From Fragilariopsis cylindrus CCMP1102 (Eukaryota; Bacillariophyta; Bacillariophyceae; Bacillariales; Bacillariaceae): a stretch of DNA of 64,000 bases. Shown here one piece after another: positions 22,356 through 32,103 of the stretch (position 1 is its first letter; the number at the start of each line of letters is the position of its first letter). The stretch spans positions 496,001-560,000 of the forward strand of contig FMBT01000296.1 in NCBI GenBank assembly GCA_900095095.1. Direction: 5' to 3'. A program made the position numbers and the translations under genes. The notes under the pieces are model-generated. The model was given only the letters and a program-made list of their open reading frames with translations. It was not told the origin of the DNA and searched no databases.

Positions 22356-25071
22356 TCAACCGTCGTGATCCGAGCCTTGGGTGTCATCCAAATAGGGCTC
22401 CGAATCTTGCTCTAAAATCTCCCTTTCGAGTAGACAGCAATGGAATTGCGAATTCGTTAGGTCCGCTGTTGCCGCTGTTTCTTCGCACGAATCTTCAAGC
22501 GCGCATAGCTCATTTTCCTCAACGTTTGGATTGTTGGATTCCAACGTCCCTTATTACCGTTAGAAATAAAGAAAAGCAGAAGTACACTTCAGTAGTTTTA
22601 TGGATTTCTTTGTGAAAATTTGAATTATAATTACATACGCAGAAAACACGATTGTACCCGGTAGGATCACTCTTTTGTTGGTCGCAACGGTAAATTTCAC
22701 CACCGGCCAATTTCAACCCCCTCACATTATTCCTCCCATACCTCCCATCTCACATTTTGCACACAACCACTTACCGGTATTTTCATCTATTACACTTTCC
22801 ACTGGTTCGTCAACTAAATTTACTTCGTCGTGTTTCAACTCTTCAACCACCGTATCATCAGGTATACCATTTGGGTACTCTAATATCATGGCTTTAATTA
22901 AAGCCGGATCCTCACCCTCCTTCGTAACGTAATTTTTATGATACGGGCAATGTTTAGATTTGTTGACATGATCCTTTCTTTTGCAAAGCTTACAAGACGT
23001 CCTCTTTTTTTTCCCATCAATTGCTGCGGTAGTTACCTTTTTTTTTGCCTTTTTCCTTGTATTCAACGCTGCTCGTGATGTACCCTCGTTCAATCCCATT
23101 CCAGGTTTGTAAAATTCTCCTTTATCCTGTGATTTCTCCTCCTTTTTCCGATTCTCCCTCTTCTTTATGTTTTTCCGCATCATTCTTCTCCTTTTTATCG
23201 TGTCTAATTGGATGTAGTGTTTTTTGTAGGTCCTTTTTTTCTCTATATCCGTCCATCCCTTTACTCGTAGCAGATTATTTTCAAATCCCATTCTCTTATA
23301 CAATTCAACCATGGTGGATTTGTACCCGTCTGTAATAATACATACCGAGAAATGGACCCTACCTTTATCCGCTATTGTCGTTCCGAAATTCTTGTGTTTG
23401 GGCAAAAACTTTGTTACAACAAAGTTTGCTGATTCACTCAAATTTGTATTTACCTTATGGTGTATTTCTCGTAGTTGTTGCTCGGTGGTATAACGTTTGT
23501 GTATCTCCTTCAAGTTATCATACATTAATTTGTTTTTAACTTTGCAACGATAATGTAAATGATCCGCCGATTTTTTTGTATCAGTTAGCTTTTTAGCAGC
23601 GCACCACTCACCGCACAGTTCGTGATTATTAAAATGATGCTCTATAACTGGTGCGAATGCAGCACAGAATAAATTGAAATCCTTATCCACATTCTTAGCC
23701 CGAGCGTACGCAAAATTGACTTTCAATCGATCACGGTCAACACCAGTTACTCCCCCACTTTCCCCCTTCCTCATGTTAACTAACTTCTGAACTGCATTAC
23801 CGAATCCACGCACTCTGTGATTAGCATCCGCTTTACAGATAGGTTCAGGTATGTTCAGTTCAAGTGCACCGTGGTCGTTTTTGGTTGCTCAATTGGATGG
23901 TTGGCGTTAGGTCCTCCTTTCGACATAATCCTGCTTCTATCTTTTCTCTTCCATTCTGTTTTAGTCGGGCTCTCATACTGGAATCGTCATCAGTAACAAT
24001 AGTGCCTACAAACGCATCACCCTTGGAAAAAATCGATTGGATGCATTTCAAAAGCAGCATGAGGTTCCATTCCCTTTGCAGAACCTGTATAGTTATGCGA
24101 GCACAATTTCGGATCGTGTTCCAACTTGTGTTCACATTTTCGACAACGCGTGGACATCTGCTCAAAGTAGAGAATTTTATTCGTCTCTACTCCAAAAGCA
24201 AAAAATTGGGCTTGTTGTGCGTCGTAAGTTCTTCCGGAGCTACGCTTTCTCCATCCAGCATCCATAGATACGCCTATGTTTCGTTTTTTCTTTGGTCTTG
24301 GTCTCGCTTCTTGGTTTTCGTCCAACGAAACTGCATCTACTTCTAACGCGGGTGTATTGACATAGGGGTATTTTCACCCGCCTTTCTTTTTCTAATCGTA
24401 TCTGCAACGAGGTGCACCTCATCAGTGATTGGATCGTTGACCAATTGTGATTCCTTTTTTTCGTCGTTCAAGTTTTCTTTCAACTACTTCTTCCGCCATT
24501 TTTATTATGTGCAGAGCCATAGTTTCTTCATTGGATGTAAACGAGTCTAGCAATTGTCGCTGGCTGCAACATAGATTAAGCTGAGAGGCAACCAATGCGT
24601 AATCGTGTCCGCCACCTCCAATCATCATTATACCTAAAGTCAAGTCTAGATTGAGTTGATACTGTCGAGTAGCACGGTTACCACATTTTTTTATATCATA
24701 TGGATCGCACTTGTCGTCAACCAACTTATCCAAATCAACCATGGCTGGTTCCTTGACGGACCATTCGTTATATTTTTCACAAATCACATTCTTACATGCT
24801 AGACTGACCTTTGTAGCTATTCCGATAGTTTCGGCACAAAACTCCATTGTGTTCATTTTCCTGCATTTACAACACACTGTGTTTTCGACAAGAAGAGCAG
24901 TTATGCTCTTCCATGCAATTATTACATTCCGATCGTCACACTTGTTTACAAAAATTCGACCCCCCCCATCATTCACCCAATGTGCCAAGTTCAACCTATT
25001 TGTAAAACACCATGGATCAAATAATTGCTTTAACCTATTTGTAAAACACCATGGATCAAATAAATTGCTTC
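22356..25071 (-). CDS. MULE-like DDE transposase, frame interrupted
   Basis: Minus-strand blocks read in order: N-terminal part (about 25,031-24,422; FDPWCFTNRL, WVNDGGGRIFVNKCDDRN), catalytic core (24,325-23,860 and about 23,884-22,722), and tail (to about 22,356). Core motifs match the Mutator-like transposase domain: first Asp in IGVSMDAGWRKRSSG; a zinc-type CRKCEHKLEHDPKLC followed by NYTGSAKGME; second Asp in GTIVTDDDSSM; DANHRVRGFGN; HELCGEWC (the C/H insertion); and the probable catalytic Glu in NTNLSESANF. The tail has Cys-rich CKLCKRKDHVNKSKHC, a likely zinc knuckle. One frame change falls in an A-run near 23,880, and others are near 24,100-24,400 and 22,725. Some may be introns: a GTATGTAA donor near 22,630 with an AAG acceptor near 22,550 joins the tail in frame. 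Confidence 0.7.
24993..25071. repeat. 40-bp tandem duplication at the 5' end of the transposase
   Basis: AACCTATTTGTAAAACACCA and about 20 further bases occur at 24993-25031 and again at 25032-25071, with an extra A and one substitution in the second copy. On the minus strand both copies translate to FDPWCFTNRL, so the N-terminal segment of the transposase is doubled. Confidence 0.8.
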
Positions 25072-25867
25072 AACTAAAACAACATTCGTGGTTCACGTAA
25101 TAGTATTGTTTCCTTGTGCTCTGTTCTCTGTCAGTAGCGGAATCCATAACGAGCGCGGTGAACCATTTGATTCGACAACCAACGACCAGGTTGTGCAAAG
25201 CATCTATTCGAACCACGTATCTATACAAACCACACTCGTGTCAAATCAAACTGGACGGACAAGATTCAAATCAGTATTGTCATTCTTTCAAATTGTCTGT
25301 TGCTGTAATGCATCCTTTTTGTCGTTAACGGTTACGACGAGCCCATCGGTAGGTAGTACTGACTTACCCCCCAAAATCCGAAAAATTGCGCGCCTTTTCT
25401 GAATACGTGCAGGTGCTTGGTATTTATCTCCTATGAAATTGTAATAAGAATAGTTGAAAGATCTAATACACGCCGGCTATACAAACCTGTTGATAGTCTT
25501 CCAGGTCGATTCAAAAAACGCCCATACAACCGGCAACAAATCACATGTTTCCCTCCGTTTTCAACTCAATATCTAACACGGTTGCTTTCCAGAAAGAGAG
25601 GGACTTTCACCGGCCATCATTCGTAAGCATCAAGAGCAGGGCTGGATCTTCCGTTTGACAAATCAAAGCGTTAGCACCCCGGTTGTATACAACAATGCTA
25701 TAGTTCCCTCCATTTTGAACACGACCTACTTCTATCCTTTATTATTTTAGCGTACTAAAGTAACAAAAAGCACTATACTTGACCTAAATATTGTGGAAGT
25801 CGAACAATATGATCATAATTTGCAACTTCGTTCGACAAAACAGTAGTATCCAATTACAACACGTATC

Positions 25868-27133
25868 ATGTTGTTTTCTGTTGTTAATGGCTTTGAGCAA
25901 TTTTTATTGTCAGTCTCCTCTCATTTCTCGGATGAAACTATATACCTGCCTTACGACGATAAATTGGAACACCCGATCTGGATAGTCTCTCAATACAAAC
26001 CTCTTCAAGTTCCACCCATGTCGTATTTGCTGTATGAGGACCGTTCGGTAACTTTCACTGCTGAATATCATTTGCAGGAGGTAGATGGTGAACAGAATAC
26101 CATCCAGGTGCTCAAGAAGATAGTTCGAGTACATCTACCGTTTTGGACAAGTTACACAGATTGCGTAAAAGTAATCCACACTCTCATGGGCGGAGGCAAC
26201 CCCATTTACAAAGAGAGGGAAAGTGATTTATTCACTGAGCGTCGAATGGTTATTGGAGGCATTGCTATCCTCCACGAGTTTGTGTACAATATTAACAACC
26301 TCAAATCGTTTTCCAAAATTGAAGACTACCCTGAAATCCACGCTGGTTCACAGAACAGGTCTGGTATATACGAAATGGAATCGTATATGAGTTTAGATCG
26401 AGAATTTGATGCCATCTGCAACAGGCTGCACAGATGGGTACCAACAGTCCCTACACAGGAGGATGTTCCACAGGTCGAATTTGAGAAGGTTGATTCCTGG
26501 TCGCTCTGTTACTCGAGACAAGAAACATGGAAAGAAACACACGCTCGTATTAACGAACAGTGCAAACGATTCCGTATTACCAACTTCAAGGAACCAACAC
26601 GAATGCTGTGCTATTACAGCCCCGGTGGAAATTCATCCAGGCAAAATTGCACCCATTGCAATTGTCATCCTTGTGCTTGGGAAATCAATAGAGTAGAGAT
26701 AATTCGTAATGTTAACTCTATGCGAGGTGAAAGCAGGTACTCGGCCAATGAACGTCGCTTCCTTGGATATCGTTTTTTTTACTTCATTCTTCACGACGGA
26801 TATGGCCCTATAAACAAGCGCGTTCCTCTCCCTCGTTGTGGAACAGAGGCAATTAAAAAGGAATGGCCAAATCCACCCGGTGTCGGTTTCACCGGGTTCA
26901 AGCTCCACCGTCGTCGAACCAATACCGTGCGTGCTGTTTCTTCTCCACAAGCTAGATTACCCGCGGATGTTTCCACCAGGCAATCGATCTGCCGTCCCCG
27001 TCAAATCAAATACTACATCGATCCCAAAAAAAAACCAAACGAGGTAATCGAGATTCACGACGAAGTTCAGATCAAGATTGAAAAAGGAGTAAAGGAGGTA
27101 ATTGAAATTGAAGACGACGACGACGACGAGTAA
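25868..27133 (+). CDS. Transposon protein with P2X7-type C-terminal (ballast-like) domain
   Basis: A 421-residue intact ORF with ATG at 25868. The N-terminal two thirds match nothing I know (DKLEHPIWIVSQYKPLQVPP, VHLPFWTSYTDCVKVI). Residues of about 260-345 resemble the P2X7-receptor intracellular domain: NCTHCNCHPCAWEI (Cys cluster, then W), NSMRGESRYSANERRFLGYR ('R...Y..F'), LHDGYGPINKRVPLPRC ('hG.lg...R..iP.C') and IKKEWPNPPGVGFTGFK ('Ir..fP...g.y.GF'). In P2X7 this domain holds a dinuclear zinc site and a guanine nucleotide pocket. The C-terminus is a charged tail ending in an Asp run. It sits head-to-head with the transposase, about 800 bases apart. Its role in transposition is unknown. 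It is one of the better preserved genes in the element. Confidence 0.65.
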   Translation: MLFSVVNGFEQFLLSVSSHFSDETIYLPYDDKLEHPIWIVSQYKPLQVPPMSYLLYEDRSVTFTAEYHLQEVDGEQNTIQVLKKIVRVHLPFWTSYTDCVKVIHTLMGGGNPIYKERESDLFTERRMVIGGIAILHEFVYNINNLKSFSKIEDYPEIHAGSQNRSGIYEMESYMSLDREFDAICNRLHRWVPTVPTQEDVPQVEFEKVDSWSLCYSRQETWKETHARINEQCKRFRITNFKEPTRMLCYYSPGGNSSRQNCTHCNCHPCAWEINRVEIIRNVNSMRGESRYSANERRFLGYRFFYFILHDGYGPINKRVPLPRCGTEAIKKEWPNPPGVGFTGFKLHRRRTNTVRAVSSPQARLPADVSTRQSICRPRQIKYYIDPKKKPNEVIEIHDEVQIKIEKGVKEVIEIEDDDDDE

Positions 27134-27524
27134 ACAAAAGAAATTGAGGATGATTGAAATGTGATAACAGTAACCGATTGAGATTGATGAGTAAATGTAA
27201 TGAACGACGATGAATAAACCACTGGTAAAAAAGAAAAAAAGATTAAGCAAAAAAGCAACACAGAAGAAAGATAATAAAAGAGAACTATATTTGTAATGAA
27301 ATCTAGTTCTACTTTCTTTATTAGTTAGTTGTATAATAGGCATACTTGGTTGGTTTGTGCATAAACCAAGTAACTTTTAACCTATGTGAATTCTGACCGT
27401 GTTGATTGTATAGGTAGCGAGCTTGGTGGTGATGACATCCACCAGGTTGTATAAAACTCAATTGCTATGTTCCAATAATTACTGTTCCAATCCTATCCGT
27501 AAACGATGTTTCAGTGTACTCATG

Positions 27525-30002
27525 TCAACATAGGCGTTGATTGATTTTATTTTCTATTCTTTTTCTCCTTTTTCTCCTTTTCCTCCTTTTCCTCCTTTTT
27601 CTTCTTTTCTTCTTTCTCTTCTTCTTTTCATTATTGGTGTTGTTATCAGCACCTATTCTATTATCACTACTATTACCACTAGCGCTACCATTTACAGAAT
27701 CGGTGGTGCGAGCACTATTACGTGCGCTCAATAGCGCTTTCACCGTCAAATGTTGATTGTTTCCGCCCCTTGCGACATTCGACCCCGTCGAATGTTCGTC
27801 AACAGTTGATCCGTTCGTTGTGGCATTTAAATTAAATAGTTGTAATATTTCTTTGATTTCGTCGCTGTTGCTCTTGCAAGTACCCGTCGTCACTACTACC
27901 GCGGACGATTCGCGGAGGTGTTGTTGTCACCCTCACCGACTTTCAACCCCGTCGAATGTTGTTGTCCGCTAGTTGCTGTTTCCGCATCGTCAACAGTTGA
28001 TCCGTTCGTCGCGGCGGTCAAATTTCCTGAGTTGCTGATACCTGTTTCGGCAGATGTATTGTTTGTGCCCTGTGCGACATTCAACCCCGCATCATTAGCA
28101 GCATCCTCTGCGTTGGCCTGACCTGTTTTCTCACCGTGAGCAGGTGGTTCGTTCGTTTTGTCATTTAGATTTAGTTGCCCGTCGGATTCAACCCCAGCGA
28201 CATCCAACCCCGTCGGATGTTGTAGTTCAATGACTGTTTCCTCACTGTTAGCAGTTGGTGCGTTCGTCGTGGCATTTAAATCGACCAGATCCTCCGAATC
28301 TTCCAGATCGTCCGGATCGTCCGCATTTTCATTAACAGTTTTTCCTGCTTCGTTTGTTCTCCAAAAATGGGTGAGTTCATCTATGTCGGTTGCCGTGTGA
28401 TTGACATAATTATTTTCTCCGTTGGTTTCACTTTCCAAATACCTTTTAAACTCATCTAAGGCCTTGGGTCGACCATATGCCATCGCAGCTGTTTTTTTTC
28501 TTCGGCATAATGGTTCGTATTTGTGTCCAACCCCATTGATGTCGGTAATTTGTAGAAGTATAAATTCTTGTGATGGAAACTCCATACCAGGACGCTGACT
28601 GTATCTGTCGAAGACGTTCGTCATAGTTTCCACATTTGCTTTCAGTTTTTTTCGTTGTTGGCCAGCCATACATGCGGCGGGTGTAGTCCAGGTTCTCTTT
28701 GCCTATATTCACGCAGTGACGCACTGAATCCTTTCTCAGTCCACAAACCGTCATCCGTATAATTCTGTTCACTCCATTCTCCGTTGTCTGGTATGCCTGC
28801 AGCCTCAATGTTATCATCACCATCATTCTGTACCATTGGTTCATCCGGATCAAGTGTATCATCACCCGGGTCGTATATCGAAACACTGTCCGATTTACTT
28901 ACCGAATCATCTTCATCTGATGAGTGATGTGCTACCTCCACTGATTGGGTTGGAGGTTTCTTCTGTTGAGATATCAGAATTCTTTCACTTCGTCTCGGTC
29001 CCAAATTCTGACCTGGTTGAATTTGAGTATGATCAGATTGTGATAGGGCAAAATTCGGACCTAGTTGATTATCACCTTGATTTAAACGCAGCAAAAGCAA
29101 CCTTCTTTCGCTTTGGTACAGCGGGTACAGCAGGTACAGCGGGTACAGCAGGTACAGGCGGTAAAATAAGGGATGAATCTTCTCCAAGCATTCCCTCGGG
29201 AACCTTAATCCATTCGACTCCATCCACTGCCGACTTGTTTAATTCTAAAAATCCTTTTTCAACGAACATATCGACAAATGAACCACAAGCAACAAATGTC
29301 ATTCCAATCGATAAATTGTTTTTCAAAAGGGTCATGCCTTTGTCAAACATTTCGTCGGAGTTGTTATATGCATGGTGACAATGACACCCGGTAAAAATTT
29401 CAACCAGGTGAAAGATCAAACCGCCGCGAGACTCGAGGATGTTGGTTCCAAAGTGATGTCGAATTTGAACAAGGAATAACCGTTGCAGTTCAAGGTGTGC
29501 CGCTGGGGCTACAGATAGGTAAGGAAAACTGTCAACCAAGATTGTTAGTACATCTCTCGATGCAAGTATCTCGTTCGACAACACCTCTTCTTCTTCTAGA
29601 TGTGATATTGTCTCGTCCAACTCTTTGCTGAATTTGACGGTGAAATCTCCTATAACAGCCACGAATTTCAAAAAATAATCGTCGTTGTCGCTGGCTAAGG
29701 GTGAGATGTCCCCCGGTTGAAGTTCGTTGATTTGCTCCACACCCGCTTCTAGTACAATTCCTTCCATACTAGCCAATGTTGGAAATTTTTCTATTAAAAT
29801 GTCCAAGAACTGTTGCTGGACTATATTTATCCAACCGTTGTGATAAAGGAAGATGATTGTCACTCTTCCAAAATAATTTGAAATCGGTATCGAATGTCGC
29901 CAATTCGGTAGTTCGCTCTTCATCATTCATAGCCTTTACCAAATCATGAAGATCGGGAGGTGGATATGATGCTGATGCTGCAGCATCGTGAAGGATGGAC
30001 AT
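27525..30002 (-). pseudogene. Long accessory transposon gene, unknown function, frame interrupted
   Basis: Minus-strand blocks from a likely ATG at 30002 (MSILHDAAASASYPPPDLHD) to about 27,525. The first block (about 30,002-29,072) is a helical, non-repetitive domain: FPTLASMEGIVLEAGVEQ, DYFLKFVAVIGDFTVKFSKE, RLFLVQIRHHFGTNILESRG, CHCHHAYNNSDEMFDKG. It ends in a PAVPAVPAVP repeat. The second (29,223-28,642) is acidic with PRRSERILISQQKK. The third (28,669-27,896) has a short conserved-looking part (FDRYSQRPGMEFPSQEFILL, YEPLCRRKK) and then a degenerate repeat region, in which ATTNGSTVD/NATTNAP and QHSTGL/QHPTGLDV recur. The last (27,893-27,525) repeats that theme and ends in a Lys/Arg run. 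Frame changes fall near 29,850, 29,070, 28,650 and 27,895, mostly beside short runs. No family recognised. Confidence 0.45.
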
Positions 30003-30602
30003 GGTTATTGAAAAACGCAGTAGTTGAAAACTCAAATGAATTATATGATTAGTGGAATATGAGACAATCGAAAGGAGGCTTTCGAATGTTGTTCTTTTTG
30101 AGATGTGAGAAAAAGGAATTAGGAGGAGAACTACGATGAAGGAAGTAGGAAACAGTCCATGGAAAATACCCATGAGTTGTCGTAACAGCCAGTATCGGAG
30201 TGGTTTACGAATTTGGTTTTCAAAAAGAAACGGAGTGATGGGTTTATGATGTCAACCGTTTTTTATTTTTCAGTACGGGATGAATGAATGGTTACAATAT
30301 ATATCGTGGAGGTTGTGTCACAAACGATAATATGGCGCGCCAGTCGGTTATTTTTGTTCACACGGTGAAAAACCGTTGAAAGATGTTATAATAATAACTG
30401 AGGAGTAACGATCCACACCACTACTAACATTGTGTACAGTACTGCGTCGACGTCAGACCTATGGTGGTAAGCGTAGATCCTGTGTACTTCAACCTGGTCT
30501 TGTGTTCTTCACCCTGGTCAAATCCCACATGTAACAATCCATACCAAAGGTGTTTTGACTGGATATTTAGGACAAAACATAAAAACAGACAGTAATCTCA
30601 TC

Positions 30603-31040
30603 ATGAATACGTCTTATTATTCCTTAGACCAGTCCACCATCAACGATTTAAAATCGGGTGGACTGACCATGGTGACGATGCAACAGGGTGAAATGGGTAT
30701 CATGATGTTCACCTCCCCGAATGAATCTTTTCGGTACAACGATAATTGCATTACTTTGAAAAGAGAAATCGCCGCATTGAACAAAGAATTTGAAGATGGA
30801 AATGTTGGAAAGAAAGTATACTACAAAAACGTGGCAAAATGGTGTAGCAACGTGCTTCATTTTGCCAACGAATGGAGTCCTCATCGTGTGCCATTCGATA
30901 TTCGTGATGGTTACGATGACTGCATGAACACCATTGGTTGTACCAGCACAATGACATGGCCTGACAAAGTACAGATTCCATTGAGCGAGTTGCCTGATGA
31001 AGCACGAAACGAGATAGTCGCATCATACACCGTAATTTAG
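30603..31040 (+). CDS. Small transposon-encoded protein, unknown function
   Basis: An intact ORF; the likely start is ATG 30603 (MNTSYYSLDQSTINDLKSGG), giving 146 residues, with an upstream in-frame start near 30555 also possible. Composition is balanced, not repetitive, so it looks truly coding: FTSPNESFRYNDNCITLKRE, FEDGNVGKKVYYKNVAKWC, HRVPFDIRDGYDDCMNTIGC. There is no signal peptide or membrane span. It is convergent with the small ORF at 31166-31393. I recognise no family. Confidence 0.5.
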   Translation: MNTSYYSLDQSTINDLKSGGLTMVTMQQGEMGIMMFTSPNESFRYNDNCITLKREIAALNKEFEDGNVGKKVYYKNVAKWCSNVLHFANEWSPHRVPFDIRDGYDDCMNTIGCTSTMTWPDKVQIPLSELPDEARNEIVASYTVI

Positions 31041-31165
31041 TCGATGCAATATAAATGATAGGTAATAGTTTTAATAAAATAAAATCCAACTAATACGAAT
31101 AGCCATAGTATAGTAATAAATGAAATGTTTCTTAAAATGTATACTAGTGTCTTATTTAGTTACAA

Positions 31166-31393
31166 TCACGAACGATTATTCTGGACCTTTTTGGGAAAAA
31201 CCCGGGTGATATCTGCCATTGGTGGATTACAACTATAGTCCATATGGTTGTCGATGTAACAGTGAACAGAACTGAATTTGTCTGGTTTGAAACCGGTAGT
31301 GATACCAGAATCATCTTCCGTTCCAGTGTTGTTAGTTAGGGTAAAATAAAAAACACTAGGATCGGGTGAATACACCGTGGTGTGATATTGCAT
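31166..31393 (-). CDS. 75-residue ORF near the right end of the transposon
   Basis: Starts MQYHTTVYSPDPSVFYFTLT and contains HCYIDNHMDYSCNPPMADIT, with two Cys and no simple repeats. Being so short, it may be an exon or chance. The 280 bases between it and the right inverted repeat contain an A-rich tract and no better candidate. Confidence 0.3.
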   Translation of the reverse strand: MQYHTTVYSPDPSVFYFTLTNNTGTEDDSGITTGFKPDKFSSVHCYIDNHMDYSCNPPMADITRVFPKKVQNNRS

Positions 31394-31658
31394 ATTAACT
31401 CTTGGGAAGAGATCTCGTCGGACTTTATTCGGGGTTCGGTCGACGTTTTTGTATGGTACTTAGTACGAAAAATTGGGTGGGCGTTTATTTTACTGTTACA
31501 AGAGAACACCTACAGAAAGGGAATCGCAAAAAAAAAAAACACGAATATACAGGATTTGATTTTAAAAAAAAGGATATCAAAGACGGTGATAATCGATGGG
31601 GGTGAAATTCCAAATTCCGTGATTTTTGGACTCATCGCGCACCATATCGAAGGATTCG

Positions 31659-31671
31659 TGATGATACCACC
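31659..31671 (-). repeat. Right terminal inverted repeat of transposon
   Basis: TGATGATACCACC precedes TTAA (31672-31675) and is the exact inverse of the left end at 22005-22017. Confidence 0.85.
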
Positions 31672-32103
31672 TTAATTGATATTTTATTGTGAAATTAAAA
31701 ACAAACGATTAATTGTTACGTGATGTAACAGAAGCAAGCAAGCTATAAAAGAGAACAATAAAAGTTCGCACCCATCCCAATAACAGAACAAGGCAGATTG
31801 TATGTGGTGTTCCTTCTGATTCCGCGTCTTTTTCAATACAACCTACTCCAAAACAAATACCGTACTGTACTACTGGAACACCTGTACTAACCCGTTAACA
31901 TCACAATCACAAGCAACCTACAGTTTATTAATAAAAAAGCTGCTCTTGAGCGTGAATTATAAGAGAGAAAAGAAAAAGAGAGAAATAAGAGTGTGTGAGA
32001 GAGAGAAAGAGAAAGCGATTGATTCGATTAAATTCATTCAATTCACGCAAAGTCAAAGAAAGTCAAAAGAAAGTCAAATTCAAATTTTAGATTTTAAATT
32101 AGT

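Larger units (their letters stand above)
22001..31675. mobile_element. Large multi-gene TTAA DNA transposon, Kolobok-like
   Basis: The element runs from a TTAA at 22001-22004 to a TTAA at 31672-31675. Just inside each lies the same 13 bp in inverted orientation (GGTGGTATCATCA). A TTAA target duplication is the hallmark of Kolobok and piggyBac elements. The encoded transposase is MULE-like, not piggyBac-like, so Kolobok or a relative fits best. Inside are five coding blocks: transposase (minus), a protein with a P2X7-type C-terminal domain (plus), a long gene of unknown function (minus), a 146-residue protein (plus) and a 75-residue ORF (minus). Frame breaks in at least two genes suggest this copy is no longer autonomous. 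There is no capsid, polymerase or retroviral-type integrase gene that I can see. Gaps of more than 300 bases, such as 25075-25867, 27134-27524 and 30003-30600, show no clear gene. Confidence 0.8.

Noticed and set aside
22001-31675. piggyBac identity of the transposon
   Set aside because: The TTAA fits, but the transposase motifs are MULE-like with a C/H insertion, not the piggyBac DDD type.
22001-31675. Virus-like or Polinton identity of the large transposon
   Set aside because: No capsid, packaging ATPase, protein-primed polymerase or retroviral-type integrase is seen, and the terminal repeat is only 13 bp.
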